DNA of 30,252 nucleotides from an uncultured Oscillospiraceae bacterium (GCA_934465295.1 CAKSKU010000023.1:1-30252), one strand, 5' to 3'. Positions 1-8,798 are shown, counted from the stretch's first letter. Notes: generated by a model from the letters alone, not told the origin. Translations and numbers: made by a program.

Positions 1-71
1 CGTTTTGCGAATAAAATTCCTGCATTATATTTTTTTGTGAGAAAGTGTCACCTATCATTGACAATTGAACA
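1..71 (+). repeat. Left arm of a 71-bp perfect inverted repeat
   Basis: Bases 1-71 are the exact reverse complement of 30177-30247, checked base by base; position i pairs with 30248-i, and identity ends at base 72. The arm is AT-rich, has no ORF, and contains a TTGACA at 59-64 that has no matching -10. It lies 30 bp upstream of the GH5 promoter. It may be a dispersed genomic repeat at which assembly stopped. Confidence 0.95.
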
Positions 72-100
72 GAAAAACGTGGTCAATTTTCGGAAATCTA

Positions 101-129
101 TTGAAAAATCGGCATTAAAGTGATATAAT
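101..129 (+). promoter_or_regulatory. Sigma-A promoter of the GH5 gene
   Basis: TTGAAA (101-106), a 17-bp spacer and TATAAT (124-129), with an extended -10 TGA just before it. Transcription should start near 136, giving a leader of about 124 nt before the GH5 start codon. Confidence 0.75.
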
Positions 130-135
130 ATGTAT

Positions 136-259
136 AAGTGGGTCATTCTGAACGGAAATGGCAAAAACGGTCAATTTTTTATCGGGAGGGAAATGAAGCA
201 AGGGGCAGAATGATGATGTGCGGAAAAAATATCCGAAACCATAACGGAGGGATAAGAAA
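136..259 (+). promoter_or_regulatory. 5' leader of the GH5 mRNA with a long-range stem and a possible mini-ORF
   Basis: TCATTCTG (143-150) can pair perfectly with CAGAATGA (206-213). The enclosed loop holds a GGGAGGG ribosome-site-like run (184-190) and an ATG at 193 that opens a six-codon frame (MKQGAE) ending at 213. The true GH5 ribosome site, GGAGGG, is at 246-251. The stem is seen in sequence; a regulatory role is inference. Confidence 0.35.
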
Positions 260-3200
260 ATGAGTAAATTTATGCGAAAAGGCTCAAAAATACTTGCATT
301 TTTTGTTGCCTTGATGATGACATCGTTCGTATGCATCGATGCGTCATTCTTTGCGGTCGAAGCGAATGCGGAGACTGTTATTTCGGCTGAAAAAATAGTC
401 GAGAATATGGGTCTTGGCTGGAACCTCGGAAACTCGCTCGATTCGACGGGTGACGGCGGTGCGAGCGGACAGGAAATAAGCTGGGGAAACCCGAGAGTTA
501 CGAAAGACCTTATAAAGGCTGTAAAAGCAAAGGGCTTCAACACTGTCAGAGTACCCATAACGTGGTATAAAAGCATTACAGAAAATAATGGCAGCTACAC
601 GATCAATGCGGATTGGCTTGCAAGAGTAAAAGAAGTTGTGGACTATGCCTACGACAACGGAATGTATGTTATCATCAACATTCATCACGAAAACTGGATA
701 AACCGTGTCGATCTTGCGACGAGTTATGATGCGATGTCAAAAGAGCTTAAGCAGGTCTGGACGCAGATCGCAGAATATTTTTCCGATTATGACCAGCACC
801 TTATTTTCGAGGGTATGAACGAACCCCGAATGGAGGGCGCTGCGGAAGACGAATGGACGGGAAATGCGGCTTGCTATGAGGTCATAAACAAGCTTGACGC
901 CGATTTTATAAGCACGGTCCGCTCGGTGGATTCTGCGTATAAGAGCACACGTCTGCTCATGGTTCCGGGATATGCTGCGAGCGTGGATTATCCCGTATAT
1001 TCAAACCTTGACAAGAGCCTTTTCGATGACCCTTACGTTGCGGCTTCCGTTCATGCTTACACGCCGTATGATTTCGCAATGGGCAGCGGCGACCACACAA
1101 CATTTTCATCAAGCTATAAGGCTGCTCTCGACAGCGCTTTCGGCAGCCTGCGCTCCTTCTTTACTCAGGACGGCATTCCTGTTGTAATAGGCGAATTCAG
1201 CGCATCGAACTATGGCAATACCGATGCGAGAGTTGAATGGGCAGAGTATTATATGACTCTTGCAAAGGAGATAGGTGCTGCCTGCGTTCTTTGGGATAAT
1301 AATGTTAAAGAGAACAACGGCGGTGAGGCTCATGGCTACATAAACAGAAGCGATAACACTTGGAACAGTGTCAGCGAGCCTGTTGTAAACAAGCTCCTTT
1401 CCGTAAGGAATGACAGCAGCATCGCATGGGCAGGCAAGTCGTCTTACCCGATGTATGCACATAACGACAGTTCTTCGGGAACATCGGTCAACGTTGCAAA
1501 TGACGGCAACATAACGGTAGCGGATATCAGCGGCTTTGCAAGCGGAAAAGAGCTTGCTATAAAGTACAGCTCACAGACTGCTCCGACATTCGCACTTATG
1601 AACGCTACCTGGGGAGGCTGGACACAGCTTTCGGCTTATGATTACAGCTATTCAAATTCGGGCAATACAGCATACCTTAAATATGATGATGTTAAGAATG
1701 CATGGGACAGCAGCGCAAACGGTGAGCTTGCGCATATCAAGATAAGCAATTATGCGAATATCTCTTTCTCCGGTGCAGTCATACTTGATGTGAAAAATGC
1801 AGGCGGCGGAAAAGACGATACAGATACAAACAAGCCTGTTAAGCTTGAGATCGCCAAAAACAGACTGAGCATGGGCTACGAGCGCAGCGCATACATCACC
1901 GACAGCGGCGATCTGTATATATGGGGAAATAACAGCAACGGCGAGATCGGCGACGGCAGCAAAGATAACAGCAGCAAGCCGATAAAAATAGCAGGCAATG
2001 TATCGCAGGTAAGCCTCGGCGGAACTCACAGTGCTTATGTGACCGAAAGCGGCGATCTGTATGTATGGGGCGCAAACACCAACGGTCAGATCGGCGACGG
2101 CACGAACACAAGCAGCATGACACCGGTAAAAATAATGAGCGATGTAGTACAGGTTAGCCTTGGTTCAAGTCACAGCGGCTGCATCACCTCCGACGGCTCA
2201 TTATATATGTGGGGATATAACAAAGACGGACAGCTTGGAAACGGCACGACCACACGCAGCAATGTTCCCGTAAAGATAATGGATAATGTGGCGAAGCTCG
2301 ATCTCGGCGGTCCGCAGAGTGCTTGCATAACCATAAGCGGAGATCTGTATGTATGGGGAAATAATGACAGCGGTCAGCTTGGCAACGGTACAAAGGTCAA
2401 CAAGAAAAAGCCGCAGAAAATAATGAGCGGCGCTGCACAGGTCAGCCTTGAACGTATGCACAGCTCCTGCATAACCGATGACGGCGACTTATATATGTGG
2501 GGAAGCAACGGCAGAGGTTCACTCGGCGATGGTACCGAGACCGACTCGCTGAAGCCCAAAAAGATAATGAGCGGCGTTGCACAGGCAGCTTTGGGCGGCT
2601 ATTTCAGCGCCTGTGTAACTGAAAACGGCGATCTCTATACATGGGGATATAATGGCTCGGGTCAGCTCGGCAACGGCACTGATGCTGATAAGAATACACC
2701 GACAAAGATCATGAGCGGTGTATCCGAGGTCAGCGCATCGGCAGGAAGCTGCGCATGCGTAACGACAAGCGGCGAGCTTTATACATGGGGAAGCAACAGC
2801 TACGGCGAGCTTGGCGACGGAACTGCGATCGACAGCAAATCTCCGATAAAGGTGGCTATGAGCCATACACATACATTTGAAAATGGCGGAAAGTATTTCA
2901 ATGACGCCAACAATCATTGGCTTGTATGTACAGGCTGCGGTGAAACGGTTCGCCTTGCCGCACATGTTAAGGACAGCGGAACAGTGACAGTCGAGCCCAC
3001 CGAAACAACCGAAGGCGAAAAAGTTTACAAATGTACTGTATGCGGCTATGAGCTTGGAAAAGAGACCATAGCCAAGCTTGAACATATCAAGCACGTTGCA
3101 GAAGAGGAATGGACTTACGATGATTCGGGTCACTGGCACAACTGCACAGGCGCAGACGCAGGCTGTGATAAAAAGCTGGACTTTGCCGCACATACCGAGG

Positions 3201-6200
3201 ACAAAGGAACAGTAACAACGCAGCCGACAACGGACGCAGAGGGCGAAAAGACATATAAGTGCAAGATCTGCGGACATGAGAGAACAGAGCCGATACCGAA
3301 GCTTTCGGACAGTGCGGTAGCCGTTACCGACGGAACAGTGAACAAGGCATTCGACGACCTTCCATCTGCTCTTAAAGAATTCAAAACATCAAAGGAAGCA
3401 CTCACAATAACCCTCAACGAGGACGCAAACGTTAAAACGCTCGCCCTCCCGACAAAGGCAGAAAGCATAACCTTTACGGGAACAGGCGCACTCAATATCA
3501 GCGCAACAAGCATATCAATACCTGCAAACACGAGCTTTGACGTTGAAGTAAACGGCAAGGGCAAAACTCTTGCGATCAGAGTTTCCGCAGGCAAAACACT
3601 TAACATAAACAATAAAACAACCAACATCGGTGCAGTGAGCGGAACAAAAACCTCAACGCTCAACATTAACAGCGATACCGAAGTTCAGAGCATTACAACA
3701 TTCGGTACTGTAACGGCAGATGACGGAAAAACTCTCACCGTAACAGGCAGGCTCACAGTAATATCAAGCCTCAACGGCACGGTCAAGTTCCCGACAGCGA
3801 AAGCAACAGCGGCAACGGTCACAGTCGGAAAGGCAGAGATCATCCTCGTAAGCGGAAATATCGCAAAGGTAAATCTTGTTGACGTAGCGGATGCGCTTAA
3901 TGTCAAGGTCGTAAACGAAAACGACGAAGCGGCTGACCTTGCAAGCGGAACGATAGTCCTTTACAGCACAAAGAATATCGCCGAAAGGACAACTATCGAA
4001 AACCAGACTGCTGAACAGAAAACGCTTGATCCTTACTACTACCAGAAGACCAGAGCAGTGAAGGCAGAGTGGCCGGATGCAGTAACACTTAAAGACGGCA
4101 GCGGAAACGAAAACTATCCGAACCTTGAACTTGCGCTTGCGAATATTACCGATAGGAACGAAGATTACACTATCACCCTCAATACAGATGTTACAGAACC
4201 CAGGTTCGTCCTCCCGAAAACAGCAAACAGCATAACGATAGACGGCACGGGTACACTCACAACATCCGCAACGACCATAACAGCCTTTGTCGATACAACG
4301 ATAGGCTGTCCGATAAAGCAGTCGGCAGGCAAGGCTATCGCATTGAAGGCATCCGCAAATAAAACGCTCACACTCTCGGCTAAGAACAGCTTCGGCGCAG
4401 TGAGCGGCACAAAATCCTCAACGCTCGTTATCAGCGAAGATGTCGAGGCTCTGAGCGTTGCAACATTCGGCAATGTAAATGTCGATAGCGGAACTCTCAC
4501 CGTAACGAGCAAGCTTTCGGCAATATCGAACCTCAACGGTACAGTCAAGCTCCCGACAGCAAAGGCAACAGCAATGACAGTTACAGTGGGAGAAGCAGAC
4601 CTTGTACTCACAGACGGCGATATCGCAAAGGCAACTATTGCAGACATAACGACCAAGCTCCATATCAGGGTCGTTGATAAAAATAACAGCACAGTTAAGC
4701 TTGCAAGCGGAACGACCGTGCTTTACGGAACAAAGGATATCTCCGAAAAGGTAGAGATCGAAAACAAAACAGGCGATGACAAGGAACTCGGGGCTTTCTT
4801 CTACAAGAAGAATAGGGCGGTAAAAGCCGAGTGGGCAGGAGCTTTAACGCTCGAAGGCAAAAACTACCCGAATATTGAGCTTGCGCTCGATGCTATCAAC
4901 GATAAGACCAAGAGCACCGACTACACGATCACGCTCAATACCGATATTAATGCATCGGCATTCGCTCTCCCCGCAACGGCAAAGTCTATCAAGATCACAA
5001 GTGCAAGCGCAGATGCTGCAAAGGCGATCAACCTCACAAATATCACAACAGTGAGCGCAAAAACGCCTCTTACGCTTGAAAATGTCAAGCTCGAAAGCAC
5101 AAAGTCCTACACATTAAGCACAACATACGACCTTACGCTCAATAAATTCGCTTCGGACAGCATTACAGCCGTAAAGGGCGGAGCAAATGCAGTGCTTACG
5201 CTTGGAGAAACAACTCCTGTCGATAAGGTTTCGGGCTTCGGAACGACAAGGGTGACAAACGAGTTCACAACAGGCACAACATTCACAACAACAGACCTCG
5301 AACTCACAGATACAGCAGAACTTACCGTTTCAAAGCAAAAAGCACCTGCAACTGTTAAGACTGTAAACGGCGCAGAGGGTTCAGTTATCATTCTTGGCGA
5401 AAGCTTTATGCCGATAAAGGTAACGGGAATGACTGTTGACAGCATAAGCGGCAAGATCAAGCTTAAATCAAACGCAGACATCGATGAAAACACAGCCCTC
5501 TTTACAACAAAGTACGCAGGCAACAATGTATTTGACATATCGGATATACAGCCAGACGGAACAGAATGCGTTGTGACCGTAATAAACGGCAAAGCATATA
5601 TGAAGCCTATCGTGCTTGAACTCGGTGATGAAAAATATGCTCTCTGGACAGATGTGATAACAGCGATAGAGACAGCAAAGGAAAGCGAAACAGAGTACAC
5701 GGTAAAGCTTCTCGATGATACGAACATAGGAGCATTTAAGCTTCCTAAGGCAGGAACATACGGAAAGATTACGATATTCTCCGACAGCAAGACGCTCACA
5801 TTCACAGGAAGCATTACATTAACGGGCAAGCTTGCAGTAACGAACACGAACATCAGCCCCGAAAAGAGCAGCAGGTACACGATATCCACAGGAAAGTATG
5901 CTTTCACAGCAGAAAATGCCGATCTTGGACTTGCAGGCATCTCGGGAACAGGCGATGTAACGCTGAAGAAAGCAAAAACGACAGGTACTGTCAAGGCAGC
6001 AAACCTTGATCTCAGCGAAACAGATACCGGCGCTGTTACGGTAAGCGGCACACTCGCTCTCAACGGTGGAAATGCTGTCAGCGGAGCCGTCACGGCAGGA
6101 ACTCTTGATCTTGGCGGAACGAACACCATCAAAGGAAATGTTATTGTAAACGGCGTACTCACTCTCAACGGCGTGAACACGGTATTTGGAACTATCAAGG

Positions 6201-6685
6201 CAAACGAGCTCGGCTCGACCGAAGACGGAGCAAAGCTTAATATCCTCAGCAATGCAAGCGGCGTAATGAGCGTAACCAAGAACGGTATCACGGGCGGCTC
6301 GAAAAACATAACGATAAAGCTTATCGACAGCGAGGAAAATGCTGTACAGGCGGCAGCTTCCATGACCATCGCATCAAGCTTTGTCGGCAGCTACAATAAC
6401 GAGCTTAAGCTCAGCACCGAGAACGGCGAGTTCAACATAGCTCTTGACGGCAAGAAGCTTGTACTTGAAAGCGTAAACAGCGAAACGCCTTCCGATGGTC
6501 TGCTTGAACCCGATGAGGAAGAACCCGATGAAACCGAGCCTTCCGAGGAAGAACCTGCTGATGAACCGAATGATGAGACTCCCGATGATGACACCTCGGA
6601 CGAAACACCGATGGAAGATACTTCCGATAATGACATCAATGAAGAAACAGAAAATGACGATAAGACCGATGAACTTTCGGCGTAA
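260..6685 (+). CDS. Giant secreted GH5 endoglucanase/xyloglucanase-type enzyme with RCC1 propeller and beta-repeat modules
   Basis: 2141 residues, with GGAGGG 8 nt before the ATG. A signal peptide is likely cut after ANA (~37). The GH5 domain (~40-380) shows GWNLGNSLD, NIHHENW, the acid/base in NEP (E188), VHAYTPYDFA and the nucleophile in IGEF (E312); the pattern is closest to subfamily GH5_4, which cleaves beta-1,4-glucans such as xyloglucan or lichenan. Residues ~395-510 are an aromatic-rich, CBM-like domain. Residues ~530-868 are seven RCC1-type repeats (LYxWGxNxxGxxGDGT), enough for one closed seven-bladed propeller. Residues ~870-1015 hold two repeats with paired Cys (CxxC-type zinc-ribbon style). 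Four beta-rich modules of ~250-280 residues (~1022-2075) follow, then a Glu/Asp/Pro tail. No dockerin, LPXTG or membrane anchor is visible. It is a single gene between its own promoter and terminator. The GH5 assignment is firm; substrate and the role of the other domains are inferred. Confidence 0.92.
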   Translation: MSKFMRKGSKILAFFVALMMTSFVCIDASFFAVEANAETVISAEKIVENMGLGWNLGNSLDSTGDGGASGQEISWGNPRVTKDLIKAVKAKGFNTVRVPITWYKSITENNGSYTINADWLARVKEVVDYAYDNGMYVIINIHHENWINRVDLATSYDAMSKELKQVWTQIAEYFSDYDQHLIFEGMNEPRMEGAAEDEWTGNAACYEVINKLDADFISTVRSVDSAYKSTRLLMVPGYAASVDYPVYSNLDKSLFDDPYVAASVHAYTPYDFAMGSGDHTTFSSSYKAALDSAFGSLRSFFTQDGIPVVIGEFSASNYGNTDARVEWAEYYMTLAKEIGAACVLWDNNVKENNGGEAHGYINRSDNTWNSVSEPVVNKLLSVRNDSSIAWAGKSSYPMYAHNDSSSGTSVNVANDGNITVADISGFASGKELAIKYSSQTAPTFALMNATWGGWTQLSAYDYSYSNSGNTAYLKYDDVKNAWDSSANGELAHIKISNYANISFSGAVILDVKNAGGGKDDTDTNKPVKLEIAKNRLSMGYERSAYITDSGDLYIWGNNSNGEIGDGSKDNSSKPIKIAGNVSQVSLGGTHSAYVTESGDLYVWGANTNGQIGDGTNTSSMTPVKIMSDVVQVSLGSSHSGCITSDGSLYMWGYNKDGQLGNGTTTRSNVPVKIMDNVAKLDLGGPQSACITISGDLYVWGNNDSGQLGNGTKVNKKKPQKIMSGAAQVSLERMHSSCITDDGDLYMWGSNGRGSLGDGTETDSLKPKKIMSGVAQAALGGYFSACVTENGDLYTWGYNGSGQLGNGTDADKNTPTKIMSGVSEVSASAGSCACVTTSGELYTWGSNSYGELGDGTAIDSKSPIKVAMSHTHTFENGGKYFNDANNHWLVCTGCGETVRLAAHVKDSGTVTVEPTETTEGEKVYKCTVCGYELGKETIAKLEHIKHVAEEEWTYDDSGHWHNCTGADAGCDKKLDFAAHTEDKGTVTTQPTTDAEGEKTYKCKICGHERTEPIPKLSDSAVAVTDGTVNKAFDDLPSALKEFKTSKEALTITLNEDANVKTLALPTKAESITFTGTGALNISATSISIPANTSFDVEVNGKGKTLAIRVSAGKTLNINNKTTNIGAVSGTKTSTLNINSDTEVQSITTFGTVTADDGKTLTVTGRLTVISSLNGTVKFPTAKATAATVTVGKAEIILVSGNIAKVNLVDVADALNVKVVNENDEAADLASGTIVLYSTKNIAERTTIENQTAEQKTLDPYYYQKTRAVKAEWPDAVTLKDGSGNENYPNLELALANITDRNEDYTITLNTDVTEPRFVLPKTANSITIDGTGTLTTSATTITAFVDTTIGCPIKQSAGKAIALKASANKTLTLSAKNSFGAVSGTKSSTLVISEDVEALSVATFGNVNVDSGTLTVTSKLSAISNLNGTVKLPTAKATAMTVTVGEADLVLTDGDIAKATIADITTKLHIRVVDKNNSTVKLASGTTVLYGTKDISEKVEIENKTGDDKELGAFFYKKNRAVKAEWAGALTLEGKNYPNIELALDAINDKTKSTDYTITLNTDINASAFALPATAKSIKITSASADAAKAINLTNITTVSAKTPLTLENVKLESTKSYTLSTTYDLTLNKFASDSITAVKGGANAVLTLGETTPVDKVSGFGTTRVTNEFTTGTTFTTTDLELTDTAELTVSKQKAPATVKTVNGAEGSVIILGESFMPIKVTGMTVDSISGKIKLKSNADIDENTALFTTKYAGNNVFDISDIQPDGTECVVTVINGKAYMKPIVLELGDEKYALWTDVITAIETAKESETEYTVKLLDDTNIGAFKLPKAGTYGKITIFSDSKTLTFTGSITLTGKLAVTNTNISPEKSSRYTISTGKYAFTAENADLGLAGISGTGDVTLKKAKTTGTVKAANLDLSETDTGAVTVSGTLALNGGNAVSGAVTAGTLDLGGTNTIKGNVIVNGVLTLNGVNTVFGTIKANELGSTEDGAKLNILSNASGVMSVTKNGITGGSKNITIKLIDSEENAVQAAASMTIASSFVGSYNNELKLSTENGEFNIALDGKKLVLESVNSETPSDGLLEPDEEEPDETEPSEEEPADEPNDETPDDDTSDETPMEDTSDNDINEETENDDKTDELSA

Positions 6686-6697
6686 ATAAAAAAAGCC

Positions 6698-6738
6698 AGC
6701 CTCCTCCTTGATTTGATAAGGGGGAGGCTGTTTTTTTT
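6698..6738. terminator. Intrinsic terminator after the GH5 gene (probably two-way)
   Basis: A 12-bp stem (6698-6709 with 6718-6729, one G-U pair) and a run of eight T (6731-6738). On the minus strand the hairpin is also followed by a T run after three bases, so it may stop the leftward gene ending at 6809. Confidence 0.88.
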
Positions 6739-6808
6739 GAAGATTTACAATATGAAAAGATCATTACAGCGGAAAAATGATAAATGCAGTATCAGATTTC
6801 CTATGATC

Positions 6809-7609
6809 TTATTCATCGGCAAGCTCAAACGGGTTGAGAAGAGTTTCGGGGTCGGAAACATCGGCTATGTAATATTCGCCTTGACTTGTTTGAATGAGCA
6901 GTTTGCCTGATTCCGAATCGAAAGCTTGGATATAATTGTCTGTATTTTTTACTTCTCCTGTTACACGATTAATAATATAGTGAGTTGTACCAACATCTGT
7001 GTGAACATTAAGAAGAATTATGTAATCTTTATAGATGTACGCTGTTCCTGCTGTGCCTTTGATGGGTTCAATAATGCGGTCTCCGTTTTTGTCAATAGCT
7101 AAAGTGTAATAATCATCATTGGAATTTTTGGCACTAAAAATGATATTTTCATCGGTTATTGCGTTTACTTTATAGATATCGTAATCCGAGCGGTTAAAAT
7201 CAATATAATTGCCGTCATCATCAAAAGCATAAACGGTGTTTGATCTATTATCCTTATACTCAAGTCCGCTTGTAAGACGATTGGCTTCATAAAAAAGGCT
7301 GGTATTGCCAATGGTTGTTAATTCTTCGGTTTGGGTATTATACTGATACAAGAATTCATCGCTTATAAGTATTATATTGTTTCCAAGAAGTGCAATAACT
7401 TGGGTTCCCTCTTTAATATCATTTGGATGAATAAGCTTGTCTTTTTTATAGTCGTAAATTGATTCATCAAACCCATCTCTTGTATAAAACATGGAATTTG
7501 TGATTGCGTGATTTTGACCAATATAAACATCTGAAAGATCAAGTTGACAGACTGCATAATCAGAGGAAAGAGGCAGAACCCATTCGCCGTTATAGCACAC
7601 TCCACTCAT
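6809..7609 (-). CDS. Hypothetical beta-propeller-like protein, probably 5'-truncated
   Basis: 266 residues from the only in-frame ATG, family not recognised. It is rich in short strands with Tyr, Asp, Asn and Gly spaced as in WG-repeat or DUF5050-like propellers (for example VYAFDDDGNYIDF and ILLNVHTDVG). No signal peptide or membrane segment follows the ATG. No Shine-Dalgarno precedes it, yet the frame stays open upstream to a stop at 7706-7708 (reading ...KRKPVPQVPTIFQKSLAK) without any ATG, GTG or TTG. This suggests a lost N-terminus, so it may be a remnant of a longer secreted protein. It is more AT-rich than its neighbours and stands alone, divergent from the zinc-ribbon gene. The downstream hairpin at 6698-6738 could end its transcript. 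Confidence 0.5.
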   Translation of the reverse strand: MSGVCYNGEWVLPLSSDYAVCQLDLSDVYIGQNHAITNSMFYTRDGFDESIYDYKKDKLIHPNDIKEGTQVIALLGNNIILISDEFLYQYNTQTEELTTIGNTSLFYEANRLTSGLEYKDNRSNTVYAFDDDGNYIDFNRSDYDIYKVNAITDENIIFSAKNSNDDYYTLAIDKNGDRIIEPIKGTAGTAYIYKDYIILLNVHTDVGTTHYIINRVTGEVKNTDNYIQAFDSESGKLLIQTSQGEYYIADVSDPETLLNPFELADE

Positions 7610-7688
7610 TTTTGCAAGACTTTTTTGAAAAATTGTCGGAACTTGGGGAACAGGTTTCCTTTTAAAGCAAAAACAGAACTTTTTAGTG

Positions 7689-7705
7689 TTTTTTACAGTA
7701 AAAAA
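7689..7705. promoter_or_regulatory. Short palindrome upstream of the zinc-ribbon gene promoter
   Basis: TTTTTTAC and GTAAAAAA are mirror arms around one base. It lies 24 bp before the -35 at 7729. It could be a regulator site or simply AT-rich chance. Confidence 0.25.
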
Positions 7706-7728
7706 TCAGATATTTTGGGGAAATGCTA

Positions 7729-7757
7729 TTGCAATTATTTTAAGAATAATATATAAT
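7729..7757 (+). promoter_or_regulatory. Sigma-A promoter of the zinc-ribbon protein transcript
   Basis: TTGCAA (7729-7734), 17-bp spacer, TATAAT (7752-7757). A second TATAAT at 7770-7775 lacks a good -35. The start is expected near 7764, 31 nt before the small ORF at 7795. Confidence 0.65.
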
Positions 7758-7794
7758 AAATATAGTATCTATAATGCTTAAAGGAAAGGGGGAA

Positions 7795-7827
7795 ATGTAC
7801 TTTTTTTGCAAGGTACATTACTTATAG
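7795..7827 (+). CDS. Ten-codon upstream ORF (MYFFCKVHYL), abutting the next gene
   Basis: The strong purine-rich site AAGGAAAGGGGG (7781-7792) lies directly before this ATG, while the annotated gene at 7828 has no Shine-Dalgarno at normal distance. The small frame ends in TAG whose last base touches the ATG of the next gene (TAG|ATG). This is the usual arrangement for translational coupling by re-initiation. Bases 7794-7818 also form a 7-bp stem (AATGTAC with GTACATT). Expression of the peptide is inferred, not shown. Confidence 0.5.
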   Translation: MYFFCKVHYL

Positions 7828-8634
7828 ATGAAAATAAAGTGCAGCTACTGCGGTTCGCTCATTAGCGATACCGATGAAGTTTGTCCCAACTGCGGTGCGC
7901 CGAACGAGGGCGTGACAAGGGCGGCTGACGGCGTTCCAAAGACCATTGAGGAGCTGAAAAGCTTCTGCGCTTCGCACAAAATGCCGCTCGAAAAGATGAG
8001 ATTTTTCATCGGCGTGGACTACAAAGAGCCGAAGGCATTCGGTATTTACAAGGACGAAAACGGCGATTTTATCGTTTACAAAAACAAGGCAGACGGCACC
8101 CGTGCAATACGCTATCAGGGCAAGGACGAGGTTTACGCCGTAAACGAGATATATCAGAAGCTCAAGACCGAGGTCATACTCCGAAAGGATAAAAACAAGG
8201 GGAGTAATAACATAATTTCTTCGGCGAAACCAAGGAAAAAGAAGCCTGATTTTTCATGGCTGATACCTGTCATCGTTGTAGCATTGATCGTCGGCGCAGG
8301 CGTGTTTCTCGCTCTGAACGACCACTCCCCGAGCAGCGGATATTATACATACGATGATTCGTACTATTATTACGACAACAGCAGTTGGTATTACTATGAT
8401 CCTTACGGCGGCTGGGAACACGCATACGATGTCGACAGCGAGCTTTCGAGCAATTACAGCAGCTATTATGACGGCAAGAGCTATTCTTCAGACTATGGCG
8501 TAAGCGATTTCTCCGACAGCGAGTATTACAGCAGCAGCGATTCATGGGACGACGACTGGGACAGCAACGACTGGGACAGCAATGATTATGACAGTTGGGA
8601 CGCAGGTGACTCCGACTGGGACAGCGATTGGTGA
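7828..8634 (+). CDS. Zinc-ribbon, single-pass membrane protein with Tyr/Asp/Ser/Trp-rich tail
   Basis: 268 residues. An N-terminal zinc ribbon has C5xxC8 and C19xxC22. A soluble domain (~40-125, with an IGVDYKEPKAFGIYKDE stretch) of unknown family follows. A Lys/Arg-rich patch (KPRKKK) precedes one membrane helix (~144-165), which by the positive-inside rule puts the N-terminus in the cytoplasm. The last ~100 residues, predicted outside, are low complexity: Tyr/Ser/Gly first, then Asp/Trp/Ser repeats such as DSNDWDSNDYDSW. The start relies on coupling to the 10-codon ORF ending one base earlier. It is a single-gene transcript ending at the 8649-8694 terminator. Such layouts occur in gut Firmicutes as uncharacterised zinc-ribbon membrane proteins; function unknown. 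Confidence 0.85.
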   Translation: MKIKCSYCGSLISDTDEVCPNCGAPNEGVTRAADGVPKTIEELKSFCASHKMPLEKMRFFIGVDYKEPKAFGIYKDENGDFIVYKNKADGTRAIRYQGKDEVYAVNEIYQKLKTEVILRKDKNKGSNNIISSAKPRKKKPDFSWLIPVIVVALIVGAGVFLALNDHSPSSGYYTYDDSYYYYDNSSWYYYDPYGGWEHAYDVDSELSSNYSSYYDGKSYSSDYGVSDFSDSEYYSSSDSWDDDWDSNDWDSNDYDSWDAGDSDWDSDW

Positions 8635-8648
8635 TAATTGATAACCGG

Positions 8649-8694
8649 AGCCGCACATCTTAACTTTGGGTTTGATGTGCGGCTGAATTTTTTT
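8649..8694 (+). terminator. Intrinsic terminator after the zinc-ribbon gene
   Basis: Perfect 11-bp stem (8649-8659 with 8674-8684), 14-nt loop, then seven T (8688-8694). Confidence 0.9.
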
Positions 8695-8798
8695 GAAAAA
8701 TGACAACGGCTGTCACTCCGATGATTTATAATATAATTAAACGGAAAAATTTCTGACGTAAATATAAAAAATGCCGAAAATTTACACTAAAAGTCCTT

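Noticed and set aside
59..64. TTGACA inside the terminal inverted repeat, considered as a -35
   Set aside because: No -10-like hexamer at 16-18 bp spacing; the GH5 promoter at 101-129 is far better.
1850..2860. Regular ~155-base periodic repeats, considered as a DNA repeat array or CRISPR
   Set aside because: They are the coding trace of the seven RCC1 repeats in an open frame; units are not identical and have no spacers.
5107..6369. 420-codon open frame on the minus strand opposite the GH5 beta modules
   Set aside because: It is a shadow of the repetitive, codon-biased plus-strand gene; composition is Val/Ser/Pro-rich, with no ribosome site and no domain.
8700..8737. TATAAT-like boxes upstream of the ~1600-residue protein, considered as a second promoter
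   Set aside because: No acceptable -35 at correct spacing; AT-rich sequence after a terminator often gives such boxes.
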